Assembly: GCA_963578475.1 (NCBI GenBank)
Contig: CAUZCL010000005.1
Span: forward strand, 62,001 to 126,000
Reading direction: 5' to 3'
From: SMYC01 sp963578475
GTDB lineage: Bacteria > Acidobacteriota > Vicinamibacteria > Marinacidobacterales > SMYC01
DNA: 64,000 nucleotides
A model generated the notes under the pieces. The model was not told the DNA's origin. It made no database searches and worked only from the letters and a program-made list of their open reading frames with translations. Each line of letters begins with the position of its first letter. Position 1 is the stretch's first letter. A program made the position numbers and the translations under genes. This document shows positions 45,376-54,664 of this stretch, in pieces.

Positions 45376-46437
45376 CTAGCGCCTCACGGCCGTGATCTCT
45401 TTGATCTGCTCGCGGATCGCCGGGGCCTTTCCCGCCTCTTCGAGGCGCGTCCACAAACCCGCGACCGTGTCGCGGTCGACGAGGCCGGCGGGCGATCCGG
45501 ATTCGGACGTCGTGAGTCCCTCCGCTTTGCGGAAGGCATCCACGGCCGTGACGAGCTCTTCCGTGTAGATGTAGGCACCGTTCTCGCTCGCTAGCTTGGA
45601 CCGGCCCGCGCGAAAGTAGCCAAGCGCATGAAGCATGATCTTGAGCTGCACGACGTCTCTGCCCGAATATTGCTGCAGCGTTCGAAACCCGAGCGTCTGG
45701 CCGATCGTGTCGTAGATACGCCGGAGCTCGGCGACGGGCGTTTCGTTCTCGCAGACGTTCACGTGGGTCGAGACCCGATCGGCTCGGCGCGAATGTCCTT
45801 CACGCGGGTCCGCAACGATGACGGCCGCAGATTGCGTTCGGCCTTTGCGAGCATCACCTCCGGTCGCCTGGCCCGCTTCGAGCGCGGCGATGAGGCGGTC
45901 GGCGAGGTGCCGGCCGCTGCCTTCGGTCGACTCGAAGGAGCGAGCGACAGCCTCAACGACTTCAGGTCCTACGAGCGAGTTTCCCTGCGCGGCGTAGTTT
46001 CGGCCCGCGAGCTCACCCGACCAGGAGCGCGTTTCGGCGCCCGTATGTTGCGCCGTGCCGCCTTTCAAACCGATGGCACCAATCTGACGATGCGCGGCCC
46101 GCTCGTCATGAGCGAGGGTGCGGCTGAGCGCTTCCTCCGCACTATGGCCCTTCGCGAGCAAATCGAGGATCTCGTTTCCGTACTCGGTGCGTGTGCTCGC
46201 TTGCGTCGCGACCGCGCCGACGCCTGCGCGCACCCAGGGAACCCCGTTGCCGACACACGGGTTCCGCGTCGTGACGGCAACGCCAGATTCACCCGTTATC
46301 GGATAGATCGCGGCGATCGAGAAGGTTTGAAAGACGAGGTCCTCACCCGGCGCGGGCCACGCCGCTGGCTCCTGCGGCTTGGCTTCGATGGGAACCCAGA
46401 GAGAAACGAGAAAGGCAATAGCGGCGCGCTTCGACAT
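45376..46437 (-). CDS. DUF1028-domain protein with peptidoglycan-binding tail, exported
   Basis: A 353-residue protein with a short signal sequence. Residues about 35-250 form the DUF1028 Ntn-hydrolase-like domain (FSIAAIYPITGESGVAVTTR, VGNGVPWVRAGVGAVATQA, GRNYAAQGNSLVG). The C-terminal 90 residues resemble a PG_binding fold (YSGRDVVQLKIMLHALGYFR, AVDAFRKAEGL). The DUF1028 domain probably cleaves amides, as its fold suggests; the tail would hold it at the cell wall. Exact substrate unknown. Confidence 0.82.
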   Translation of the reverse strand: MSKRAAIAFLVSLWVPIEAKPQEPAAWPAPGEDLVFQTFSIAAIYPITGESGVAVTTRNPCVGNGVPWVRAGVGAVATQASTRTEYGNEILDLLAKGHSAEEALSRTLAHDERAAHRQIGAIGLKGGTAQHTGAETRSWSGELAGRNYAAQGNSLVGPEVVEAVARSFESTEGSGRHLADRLIAALEAGQATGGDARKGRTQSAAVIVADPREGHSRRADRVSTHVNVCENETPVAELRRIYDTIGQTLGFRTLQQYSGRDVVQLKIMLHALGYFRAGRSKLASENGAYIYTEELVTAVDAFRKAEGLTTSESGSPAGLVDRDTVAGLWTRLEEAGKAPAIREQIKEITAVRR

Positions 46438-46486
46438 AAGTCGCCAAGGTTATTACGCCCGACCTCCATGCGGCAAGAAGTGTTTG

Positions 46487-46735
46487 TCAGGCAGATTCGG
46501 ACGGTTCTTTTTGGATCCCCGCGAGAAGCGCCGTCGCCTCTTCCGAGCGATCTTTGGTAACGTCGAGGCGCACCTTCCCCAGGAACGGATTGCCGGAGAA
46601 TACCGCGCCAGCGTGCTCTCCTAGGGCGACGTATTCGATGCCGGCGCCATCGAGAACCGATTTCGCGATGGCGAGGAGAGCCGGGTTCGCAGAGTCGAAA
46701 ATGTTGACGAGCTCGATATCGTTGTTGTCAGCCAT
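46487..46735 (-). CDS. DUF2007-domain protein
   Basis: An 82-residue protein with the DUF2007 pattern: VNIFDSANPALLAIAKSVLDGAGIEYV, split here as a signal-transducer-like ferredoxin fold, and a final VRLDVTKDRSEEATALLAG. It starts six bases after the stop of the selenoprotein-kinase frame (46742), so it is probably its co-transcribed partner. The domain resembles GlnB-like ligand binders and often serves as a small regulatory unit; a link with the kinase is inference from position only. Confidence 0.8.
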   Translation of the reverse strand: MADNNDIELVNIFDSANPALLAIAKSVLDGAGIEYVALGEHAGAVFSGNPFLGKVRLDVTKDRSEEATALLAGIQKEPSESA

Positions 46736-46741
46736 GGCCTC

Positions 46742-48784
46742 TCACGTCAGTGTTGTCGAATAAGCAGCCCCCACCCGCGGGCGTTCGGCGGGAGGCCCAC
46801 CCTTGATGGGGATCGCCACGGTAAAGGTCGAGCCCTTTCCGAGCTCGCTCGTCACCGTGACCCGCCCGCCATGGTTCTGCACGATGCGGTAGCAGATCGA
46901 CAAGCCGAGGCCTGTCCCTACACCGACACCCTTGGTCGTGTAACCGGGGTCGAAAATACGGGCGAGATCCTCTTCCGCGATGCCGGCTCCGTCGTCGGAA
47001 ATGCGCACGATGGCCTCGTCGCCGTCGCGAAGCGTCTCGATCCGAATCTGACCGCGATCGTCGATAGCCTGAATGGCATTGACGATGAGATTCATGAAGA
47101 CTTGATTGAGCTGTCCCGCATAACCGTTCACCTGCGGGATGTCGCCATAGACTTTGTCGACCGAGATGCGATTTCTCGTTTTGTGCTCGACGAGAGCGAG
47201 TGTCTCTTCGAGCCCTTGGATGAAGTCGATGCTCTGCCACTCCGACTGATCGAGGCGCGCGAACTTCCTGAGATTCGAGACGATGTGAATGATGCGGCGA
47301 GACGCCGTCTCGTTGACGGCGTTCATCTCACGCAGCACGGCGATGGAGCTCGAGATCGATTCTAGCTCGGGAGCGGTCAAGCTCTCACCGGAGGCCAGGC
47401 GGTCACCCACGCGCGCGAGCGCTTTTCCTTCCGTCTGCGTATTGCTGTGGATGGCGCCGAGCGGAGTGTTGAGCTCGTGGGCAATGCCGGCGACGAGCTG
47501 TCCAAGCGACGCCATTTTCTCGGACTGAATCAGCTGGAGCTGCGTCTCTGATAGCTCCCGGAAATCGACGAAGCGCTGGAAGGCAACCGAGATCGCATCG
47601 GCGCACTCGGTCAGCGTTGTCACGTGCTCTTCCGTCGGCTCGTCCGCCTGCGAGCTAGAGGCGAAGAGGACCCCGTGCGAGAACGGCACGGCGACGAGCC
47701 AGCGCGACTCGAGGTGCCCGCCCTCTTCCGCAAAGTCAGTGCCGTCGAACCGCAGGGGCTCGACCCGTTGTTCTTTCCACGCATCGATGAGCTGCTGGAC
47801 CTGCGGCGTGTCGTTGACCGAGAGGTCCTTTGTCACTAGCCCCCCGCCCTCCGTCGCGCTGTAAGTCTGCACCTTGTCGTCGTTGAAATTAATGATGGCG
47901 ATGCCACAGACCGAAAAGCGAAGCCCGAGCCGCCGTAGCTCGTCCTGCAAGACGTCGATGGCGAGCGCCAGGTCGTCCGGTTTCTTCATCAAGAAGACTT
48001 GTCTCACCACCTTGGCGACCGAGCGGCCTCGGCGGAGCTCGCGGTTTTGCTCGTGGAGCGTCAATCTCTCGAGAGCATCGAACAAGTCCTGTGGCGTCAT
48101 ACGCATATGGCCGAACTCCGCGTAGTAGACCCAGCGCACGATCCCGTATTTGTCGACGAGGATGCCCGTCGGAAACGCGACATCTTTTCCGGGACCGCCG
48201 CCCCGGTGGCGGATGTCGAGCTTGTCGATGAGCTCGCCGTTCTCGTCGGAGAGAAAGGTGAAATCAGCCCCGACCTTCCGTCGGAAGGCTTCCGAGATCG
48301 CAGGAGGATCGACGCTAATAGCGAAAATCCGGGCATCGGCATCCGCGACCCTCGCTTGGAATTTCTGGAGCTGCCCGAGCTCACTCGTGCAAAACGGTCA
48401 CCAGGGCCCCCGGTAGAAGAGGTAAAGCGCTGTTTTGCCGTCGAGCCCCTGGAGGCTTTTCGAGTCGAAGGTCCCGCCGCGGGAATCCTGGAGCGTGAAG
48501 CTTGGAAACGGCTCGCCCAGCTTCAAGCTCGTTTCTCCGCGCGAGAATCGCGCGCCGATGCTCATGTACCAGGTAAGGCCGGCGAGCGTCACGAGCTCGA
48601 CGAGGAAGAGAACCCAATGAACGACGTTTAGCCTCGTCAGCACGGTAGCAAAGCCGATGGCCGCGCTCGCGCCGACGAGCGCGAATTGCTCGAAAGGATA
48701 GCGGCGATACTTACCGCGCCGAAGCGTCCACTGGAAGAGAAAGACGCTCACAACGAGGATTGCGATGCCTACGAAAGCCAGCAT
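46742..48784 (-). CDS. Candidate selenoprotein: membrane-anchored redoxin (UxxC) fused to sensor histidine kinase
   Basis: A single frame of 680 codons broken only by TGA at 48400-48398 (codon 129). ATG 48784 follows GGAG. Order: three N-terminal transmembrane helices (about 1-75); an AhpC/TSA redoxin domain (80-230) whose active site reads YRGPW-U-PFC, TGA standing for the first Cys of CxxC; a GAF-like sensor region (about 260-405); HisKA with phospho-acceptor His436 (GIAHELNTPLGA); and HATPase_c with DDGAGI and GTGLGLS. Homology runs unbroken across the TGA (redoxin TSELGQLQ, then FPTGILVDKYGIVRWVYY), and no other stop or shift occurs. If UGA is not read through, the pieces would be a 128-residue membrane stub and a kinase starting near GTG 48139. 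No response regulator adjoins. Confidence 0.8.
48368..48400 (-). promoter_or_regulatory. Putative bacterial SECIS hairpin downstream of the in-frame UGA
   Basis: Directly 3' of the TGA (48400-48398, minus strand) lies the stem GAGCT/AGCTC (48382-48378 with 48372-48368), closing a 5-base loop CGGGC (48377-48373). The loop begins 21 bases after the UGA and has G at its second position. The published bacterial SECIS model, as I recall it, asks for an upper stem of 4-16 bp, a loop of 3-14 nt, a G in the first two loop bases and a spacing of 16-37 nt; all are met. The stem is short and no bulged U is obvious. Confidence 0.5.
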
Positions 48785-49088
48785 GTGTGTACTCCATACT
48801 AGCGTAATCCTTCTGGGCAGAGCCCCGCCAGCACGGCCTCATCTGGCAGTGTGGTGAAAGCGACATGACGAGCACCATCCCAAAAAATCCATCACGAATA
48901 GCCACCCGAAGAGAACCTGCTGCCGGTCGGACAGACGAGCGTGGATTAGCAGCGAGTCCGTCACTAGCGTTTACGAGTTTCGTTCTGAATGCTACACTAG
49001 ATCCAAAGACTAACAATCCAGTTCACCTTCACGGTAACCGAAACTAACCAATTTTCGGGCCGGTCGTCTGTCTTCTTCAGGTGGTTGT
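48785..49088. other. Divergent intergenic region, about 300 bp
   Basis: Lies between the start of the selenoprotein-kinase gene (minus) and the metzincin gene (plus). Apart from the minus-strand GGAG at the left edge I see no gene, tRNA, or clear repeat. It is less GC-rich toward its right half and should contain both promoters, but no convincing -35/-10 pair could be assigned. Confidence 0.5.
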
Positions 49089-49754
49089 TTGAGCGCTTCG
49101 AGTTTCCGTTTTCGCTATCTTGTGGGCCTTTTGTGTCACATCGCTCTGGCCCAGGTAGCGTGTACGCCCCTTACGCTCTCACCCGACAGGGCGCCGTTGA
49201 TTCTGGCCTCCTGCGGTGCGCAACCAAACTTCACCTCCGCGACCCAACTAAAAAAGTGGCAAAGCTTCCCGGTCGACATCTACGTCGATCTCGGTCCGAT
49301 TCCCGAAACGCTGGTCGAGGTCTATCGCGAAGGTGTCGAGCGCGGCATCCATCTCTGGGCGGAAGCCCTACCACAGACGACGGGCCGCTTGGTTCAGTTT
49401 CGGGTGAGCTACTCTCCGAACGCGGCCCCGGTCACATTATCTCTCAGTGCAGGCCCGCTTCCGGAAAACGCAATGGGCATCACCGCGCTCACCTTCACGG
49501 ACGAGCTCATCGTGAACGCCAAAGTTAAGCTGACGCGTAGCCATTACGAGCGCACCCCCTTTCTCGTGAACGACCTCGCCAACACGACCGCGCACGAGAT
49601 CGGCCATGTGCTCGGCATCGTGGACCACTCCCCGTCCTCCGAAGACAAAATGTCGGTGGCAGACAATTTTGGCGTTCACAATCAAGAACAAGACCCTGTG
49701 AGTCTTCTCACCGCGAGCGACCTCAACACCCTCCGAGAAGCTTACTGCCGCTAG
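49089..49754 (+). CDS. Secreted metzincin-type zinc metalloprotease
   Basis: A protein of about 221 residues starting at TTG 49089 with an AGGTGG shortly upstream. A hydrophobic leader with a Cys (LAQVACTPL) suggests secretion, perhaps as a lipoprotein. The zinc site HEIGHVLGIVDHS matches HExxHxxGxxH of matrixin-like metzincins, and a Met a few residues on (EDKMSVADN) could serve as Met-turn. The rest has the usual central sheet (VDIYVDLGPIPE, LVQFRVSYSP). It should degrade proteins outside the cytoplasm. It adds to the strong proteolytic character of the window. Confidence 0.78.
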   Translation: MSASSFRFRYLVGLLCHIALAQVACTPLTLSPDRAPLILASCGAQPNFTSATQLKKWQSFPVDIYVDLGPIPETLVEVYREGVERGIHLWAEALPQTTGRLVQFRVSYSPNAAPVTLSLSAGPLPENAMGITALTFTDELIVNAKVKLTRSHYERTPFLVNDLANTTAHEIGHVLGIVDHSPSSEDKMSVADNFGVHNQEQDPVSLLTASDLNTLREAYCR

Positions 49755-49823
49755 GGGCAACTTGCTTCAATCAGTACCCGCGCACTAACATCGCGCGTTC
49801 TTTTATCGAGCGAGGTGTGCTTC

Positions 49824-52493
49824 ATGGTCCGTGCGTCCGTCTTTTCTTTTATTCCTACTCTCTTCCTCGTTGGCTACGTAAGCGCCCAAGAAGCGTTTTG
49901 GCCAGGTGCGAGCTATGACTCCACTGTGCCCACGATGGAGCAAGTCTTGGGCCACGCCCCCGGCGATAGGATCGTCTCCCATGCCGAGATGCTCGAATAT
50001 CTGCGAGCGCTGACCGAGGCGCGACCCGCGCAAATCCAAGTGCAAGAATACGCGCGAACATGGGAAGGACGTGAGCTCGTCTATGCAGTCATCGGATCGC
50101 CGGCCAACATGGGAAGGCTCGACGAGATACGCGCCAATATCCAAAGGCTCGCCGACCCCCGCACGACGACCGACGCGGAAGCCGGCGCCATTATCGAGAA
50201 CCATCCCGCCGTCACCTGGCTTGCCTACGGGGTGCACGGGAACGAAATCTCTTCACCGGATGCGGGCTTGCTCACGGCCTACCACCTCCTCGCCGCCCAG
50301 GGCGACGAGATCGTGGACACAATATTGCGCGAAACCCTCGTTGTCATCGTTCCGACGCAAAACGCCGACGGACGCGACCGCTTCGTGAATCACTTCCGCG
50401 TCGCCGAAGGCATCGCGCCGAGCGCCCATCCGGCGGCCGCCGAGCACGACGAGCCGTGGCCCGGCGGTCGGACCAATCATTATTATTTCGACTTGAACCG
50501 CGACTGGCTCGCTTTGACGCAGCCCGAGACGCAAGGCCACGTGCGCGCAATCCTTCAATGGTTCCCGCAAATCTTCATCGACCTGCACGAGATGGGCGGC
50601 AACTCGACTTATTACTTCACGCCGGAAGCCATACCCTACAACCCTCACATCACCTCGGGCCAGAGAGAAACGCTCGATGTCTACGGACGCAACAACGCGA
50701 AGTGGTTCGACACCTACGGATTCCTCTACTTCACGCGCGAGATCTACGACGCCTTTTACCCCGGCTACGGTGCGAGCTGGCCGCTATTTCACGGCACACT
50801 CGCGGCGACTTACGAACAAGCGTCGGCGCGCGGGCTCGTCTTCCGTCGCAACGACGGGACCGACCTTCACTTCAGAGACGGCGTGCGCCATCACTTCGTG
50901 GCCTCCATCGCTACCACGGAAACAACTGCGCGGAACCGCGCGCGCTTTCTCGACGGTTTCTGGACCTACCGTAAGTCCGCCATACAAGAGGGCCGGAGCG
51001 AGAGTGTAAAAGCCTACGCCATTGCCAACGAAGGAGACACGGCGGCGGTGCGCAAGCTCGCGGGCATTCTCGCCGAGCACGGTATCGAAGTGAGCCGCGC
51101 AACAGCAGCTTTCACGGGCTGCGGCCGCGCCGGCGACTTTCCCGCGGGAAGCTTGATCGTCGAGCTCGCGCAGCCGGCGAAGCGACTCATTCGAACGATC
51201 CTCGATGCCGACGTCCCGCTCGGCGATGACTTTCTGGTAGAGCAAGAGCGCCGGCGCAAGAGAAACCTTCCGGACGAGATCTACGACGTCACGGGCTGGG
51301 CGCTGCCGCAGCTCTTCAACGTCGAGACGGTCACCTGCGATGTCGTCCCCACGGGTAATTTCGAGCCCGCTGGGAGCGAGCGCGTCACCCCCGCGACGAT
51401 CACAGGAGGCCGCGCGCGCGTCGCCTACCTCGCGCCCTGGGGCACGGCCGCGGCCGGGCGTTTGCTGGCAGGAGCGCTCCGCGCTGATCTTCGCGTGCTG
51501 AGCGCCGACAAAACGATCGAGCAAAGCGGGCGGACCTACCCCACGGGGACGCTCATCTTTCCCGTGGACCAGAACCCGTCCGAGATGCACGACACGCTCG
51601 ACGAGCTCGCGCGCCAGACGGGCGCCGAGGTCGTCGCCACCGATACCGGCTGGGTCGAAGGCGGCGTCAACTTCGGAAGTCGCAACGTTCGGCACGTACG
51701 GCGGCCCGAGGTGGCGCTCGCATGGGACGAACCGACTTCGTCCAGATCCGCGGGCGCAACACGCTTCGTGCTCGAAGGTCAATACGGCTATCCCGTCACG
51801 CCTATCCGCTCGCGGCGAATAGCTTCGACCGATCTGCATCCTTTCGACGTCCTCATCCTGCCCGAAGGAGACTACGACTCGGTGTTCGACGAAAAGACGA
51901 CCGTGAGCTTGAAGCGCTGGGTGGAGGAAGGCGGGACGCTTATCGGGCTCGGGAGCGCGGTCGACTTTCTTACCGATGCAGAGCTTTTGTCATCGCGGCG
52001 CGAGAACCAGACGGAGCGCGAGGACGATCCCAAGAAAGAGGGCGACACACCTCCCGCGATGCTGCTCACGTCCGAAGAGGATTACCTGAAAGCTATCGAG
52101 CCGAAAGAAGAGAGGCCCGACGCGGTCGCCGGAGTCATGGTGCGCGCCAAGCTCGACCCCGACCACTGGCTCAACGCCGGCATGGGTGACAGTGTCTATG
52201 CGCTCGTGCGCGGCCGAGCGATCTATACGCCACTCACGCTCGACAAAGGACGCAACCCCGCAGTCTTCGCCGGCGCCGACGAGCTCGTCGCGGGCGGTTA
52301 TTTGTGGGAAGAGAACCGCAAGCAGATGGCCTATAAGCCGCTCACGATGGTCGAAGGCCACGGGCGCGGCCTCGTCATCGGTTTCGTCGCCGACCCGAAC
52401 TACCGTGCCTATATGGACGGCCTCAACACGATCTTTTTGAACGCTGTCTTCCGGGGTCCCGCGCGGGCCCGCCCAGCCGTGCTCGGGCGATAG
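49824..52493 (+). CDS. M14-family zinc carboxypeptidase, exported
   Basis: An 889-residue protein; ATG 49824 follows GAGG and opens a signal peptide ending YVSAQ. The M14 domain (about 35-390) has the metal pair in YGVHGNEISSPD, the substrate-binding NADGRDRF and DLNRDW, and the third ligand in FIDLHEMGGN. The long C-terminal part includes a Rossmann-like domain (ARVAYLAPWGTAAAGRLL; FDVLILPEGDYDSVF) like a class-I glutamine amidotransferase fold, as in other large M14 proteins of this phylum. It probably trims C-terminal residues from peptides in the periplasm or outside. Confidence 0.87.
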   Translation: MVRASVFSFIPTLFLVGYVSAQEAFWPGASYDSTVPTMEQVLGHAPGDRIVSHAEMLEYLRALTEARPAQIQVQEYARTWEGRELVYAVIGSPANMGRLDEIRANIQRLADPRTTTDAEAGAIIENHPAVTWLAYGVHGNEISSPDAGLLTAYHLLAAQGDEIVDTILRETLVVIVPTQNADGRDRFVNHFRVAEGIAPSAHPAAAEHDEPWPGGRTNHYYFDLNRDWLALTQPETQGHVRAILQWFPQIFIDLHEMGGNSTYYFTPEAIPYNPHITSGQRETLDVYGRNNAKWFDTYGFLYFTREIYDAFYPGYGASWPLFHGTLAATYEQASARGLVFRRNDGTDLHFRDGVRHHFVASIATTETTARNRARFLDGFWTYRKSAIQEGRSESVKAYAIANEGDTAAVRKLAGILAEHGIEVSRATAAFTGCGRAGDFPAGSLIVELAQPAKRLIRTILDADVPLGDDFLVEQERRRKRNLPDEIYDVTGWALPQLFNVETVTCDVVPTGNFEPAGSERVTPATITGGRARVAYLAPWGTAAAGRLLAGALRADLRVLSADKTIEQSGRTYPTGTLIFPVDQNPSEMHDTLDELARQTGAEVVATDTGWVEGGVNFGSRNVRHVRRPEVALAWDEPTSSRSAGATRFVLEGQYGYPVTPIRSRRIASTDLHPFDVLILPEGDYDSVFDEKTTVSLKRWVEEGGTLIGLGSAVDFLTDAELLSSRRENQTEREDDPKKEGDTPPAMLLTSEEDYLKAIEPKEERPDAVAGVMVRAKLDPDHWLNAGMGDSVYALVRGRAIYTPLTLDKGRNPAVFAGADELVAGGYLWEENRKQMAYKPLTMVEGHGRGLVIGFVADPNYRAYMDGLNTIFLNAVFRGPARARPAVLGR

Positions 52494-52553
52494 CGCATTA
52501 GGCGTTCGGCGCTATTCACCTTATGATGGCGACAACGTAGAGAAAGGAAATCT

Positions 52554-53597
52554 ATGCGTTTCGTGTACCCACGTCTCGAGAACTTGATCTTTGTCGGCTT
52601 GCTGGCTTTCGGGATCACGGCTTGCTTGAGCGACGAAAACGAAGAAGCGCCCGCCGCCGCTCCCGAGGTCGTCTCCGAGGTTGAAGAAGTGAATGCGGAG
52701 CCGGCTGATCCCGAAACGTTCCCCAACATCGTCGCGATCGTGAACGGGGTAGAGATTTCGAAAACTGAGCTCCTCGAGCGCATCGCGGGCGCCGATGCGC
52801 AAAAGGGCGGAAGCCCCGGCCCCAAGACCGTCGCGTATTATCGTGAGATCCTGGATCAACTCGTTGGCGCGGAGCTTCTCTATCAAGCGTGCCGCGATCG
52901 AGACATGCTCGCGACGAGCGCCGACGTGGACAGAGAGCTCGACAAGCTAAAGAGCCGCTTCCCGCAACCCGACCGGTTCGAGCAGTCCCTCGAAGCTCAC
53001 GGCATGACCCTCGAGAAGCTACACACCGAAATGCGGCGAAATCTGAGCATCCATAAATTCATCGAGACGGATATCGCCAGTCAAGTGAGCGTCTCCACGG
53101 AAGACGTGCGACGCTTCTATGACGGGGCTCAAGATCAGATGCGCCAACCGGAACAGCTGCGGTTGAGCCACATACTGAAAAGCGTCGATCCCGAGGCCAC
53201 GACCGAGGAGCGAGCGACCGCGCTCGCGGCTATCGAAGGCGTCCTTCTCGAAGCGAGCTCCGGAGCGGATTTCGCTGCGCTCGCGCGGGAGAATTCCGAA
53301 GATCTGGGCTCGGCGCAAAACGGCGGAGAGCTCACCGTAACGCGCGGTCAAACCGTGCCGCCCTTTGAGCAAGCAGCTTTCGCGCTCGAACCTGGCGGGC
53401 TGAGCCCCGTGGTCGAGACACAGTTCGGCTACCACATCATCAAGATGTTGGAGAGGATCGAAGGACAGCTGATTCCTTACGAAGACGTTCAGGCGCAGAT
53501 CGAGCAGGGTTTGAAACAAGAAGCGATTCAGTCCCGCATGCAGCAAGCGATCGCGTCGCTAAAAGAAAGTGGCGAGGTGGAGCTCTTCATCGAATGA
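52554..53597 (+). CDS. SurA/PpiC-type peptidyl-prolyl isomerase, lipoprotein
   Basis: A 347-residue protein with a lipobox-like signal (FGITAC), an acidic linker, a SurA_N-like helical domain (IVAIVNGVEISKTELLERI, DQLVGAELLYQACRDRDML) and a parvulin domain (about 205-305; LRLSHILKSVDPEAT, GGELTVTRGQTVPPFEQAAF, TQFGYHIIKM). It isomerises prolyl bonds and chaperones exported proteins, likely anchored to a membrane facing the periplasm. The AAAGGAAA before ATG 52554 serves as ribosome site. Stands alone between the M14 gene and a dead kinase. Confidence 0.88.
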   Translation: MRFVYPRLENLIFVGLLAFGITACLSDENEEAPAAAPEVVSEVEEVNAEPADPETFPNIVAIVNGVEISKTELLERIAGADAQKGGSPGPKTVAYYREILDQLVGAELLYQACRDRDMLATSADVDRELDKLKSRFPQPDRFEQSLEAHGMTLEKLHTEMRRNLSIHKFIETDIASQVSVSTEDVRRFYDGAQDQMRQPEQLRLSHILKSVDPEATTEERATALAAIEGVLLEASSGADFAALARENSEDLGSAQNGGELTVTRGQTVPPFEQAAFALEPGGLSPVVETQFGYHIIKMLERIEGQLIPYEDVQAQIEQGLKQEAIQSRMQQAIASLKESGEVELFIE

Positions 53598-53643
53598 GGA
53601 ATGAGCGCTCATGTTCGCCAGCATCGCTCGCGGCGAGAGGTAG

Positions 53644-54263
53644 CTAGCGGGTCATTTTCTGTTCGAGCTCGTCGCGGAAATTGAGGATGACGTTGAACTG
53701 ATTCGAGCCGCCGCGTTGGACCATCACGAAATGGCCGCCGTCTGGCGAGACATCGTACTGACGCTCCTGCTGTACCTCGTCCCCTACACGAAAAGCTCTT
53801 CGAAACAAAATCTCGGGCTTTCCGGGCGATGGTGAGTCCATACAATATTGCCCGGCTTCAGGTCACGGTGGACGATTTCGGCTCGGTGCGCGTTGTCGAG
53901 CGCGTCGGCAATTTGACTTCCGTAGCGAAGGACGTCCTGAAGCGGTAGCGGGCCCTTGCGAAGGCGCTCCGCGAGTGTCTCACCTTCGATGTACTCCATG
54001 ACCAGGTAGGCAACCCCCTCATCCTCACCTAAATCGTGGAGTATACAAATGTGCGGGTGGTTCAAGCGCGAGATAGCACGCGCCTCACGCTCGAAACGCT
54101 CGCGCCACGCGGGATCTGAAGCTACCGCATCGGGAAGTACTTTGATGGCCACCGTGCGACCGAGCCACGTATCGCGAGCTTTGTACACTTCACCCATACC
54201 GCCTGCACCGATGGGCGAGAGAATCTCGTAGTTACCCAGCCCTCTGCAGGATTCGAGCACCAT
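53644..54263 (-). pseudogene. Ser/Thr kinase with TolB-like tail, internal deletion
   Basis: From ATG 54263 the minus strand encodes a normal Pkn-type start: NYEILSPIGAGGMGEVYKAR (Gly loop), VAIKVLP (catalytic Lys), VMEYIEGETLAERL and HRDLKPGNIV. Right after the catalytic loop, near 53830, it jumps out of frame into the far C-terminus of the same type of gene: RQYDVSPDGGHFVMV and FNVILNFRDELEQKMTR. DFG, APE, the transmembrane helix and nearly the whole propeller, perhaps 1.8 kb, are gone. It cannot be an active kinase. Confidence 0.75.
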
Positions 54264-54379
54264 CGGCCGTAGGTTATAGCAGACCACACGGCAGGCGGGA
54301 CCCCAAAGCGCCTCGAGCTTGGTCTGGACTGAGTAAATCGCAACAACCAGCCAAAAACGCGGACGGACGGGACTCGTCC

Positions 54380-54401
54380 GCAGCTCGTGCTGCGAACACG
54401 T
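54380..54401 (+). repeat. 22-bp near-identical direct repeat, left copy
   Basis: The same 22-mer recurs at 55578-55599 with two mismatches, in the same orientation. The two copies bracket the PIN and serine-hydrolase fragments, a segment of about 1.2 kb. This could be an insertion footprint, a recombination site between repeats, or common ancestry of gene-end sequences. Confidence 0.45.
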
Positions 54402-54404
54402 CGT

Positions 54405-54662
54405 CTAGCCAAGTAACTCGATAACGGCTCGGGTGCCGGAAGCCTTGGTCAGTCGGCGATCTCCAGTTAGTAGAGTGGCGCCGAGCGCCTCCGCGAGACT
54501 CATGTAGGCGCCGTCATAGGTAGGAACATTGTCTTTGAGCGCCCAGATCCTCGTCAGGAAATCAGAGTGAGCGTAGCGGTTCAAATCGAGAAGAGCGAGG
54601 TGCTGAAGTGCTAACTGTGCGCGTTCGTCACTAATTTCACCAACTAGAACGTACCTCCGCAA
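54405..54662 (-). pseudogene. C-terminal fragment of a PIN-domain (VapC-like) protein
   Basis: About 85 residues match the end of a PIN nuclease: LVGEISDERAQLALQHLALL, TRIWALKDNVPTYDGAYMSL, then LGATLLTGDRRLTKASG. The first metal-binding Asp region is missing; upstream, the frame runs into antisense of a beta-lactamase-like remnant at about 54662. No antitoxin gene is beside it. Likely the remnant of a toxin-antitoxin pair. Confidence 0.65.
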
Positions 54663-54664
54663 CG

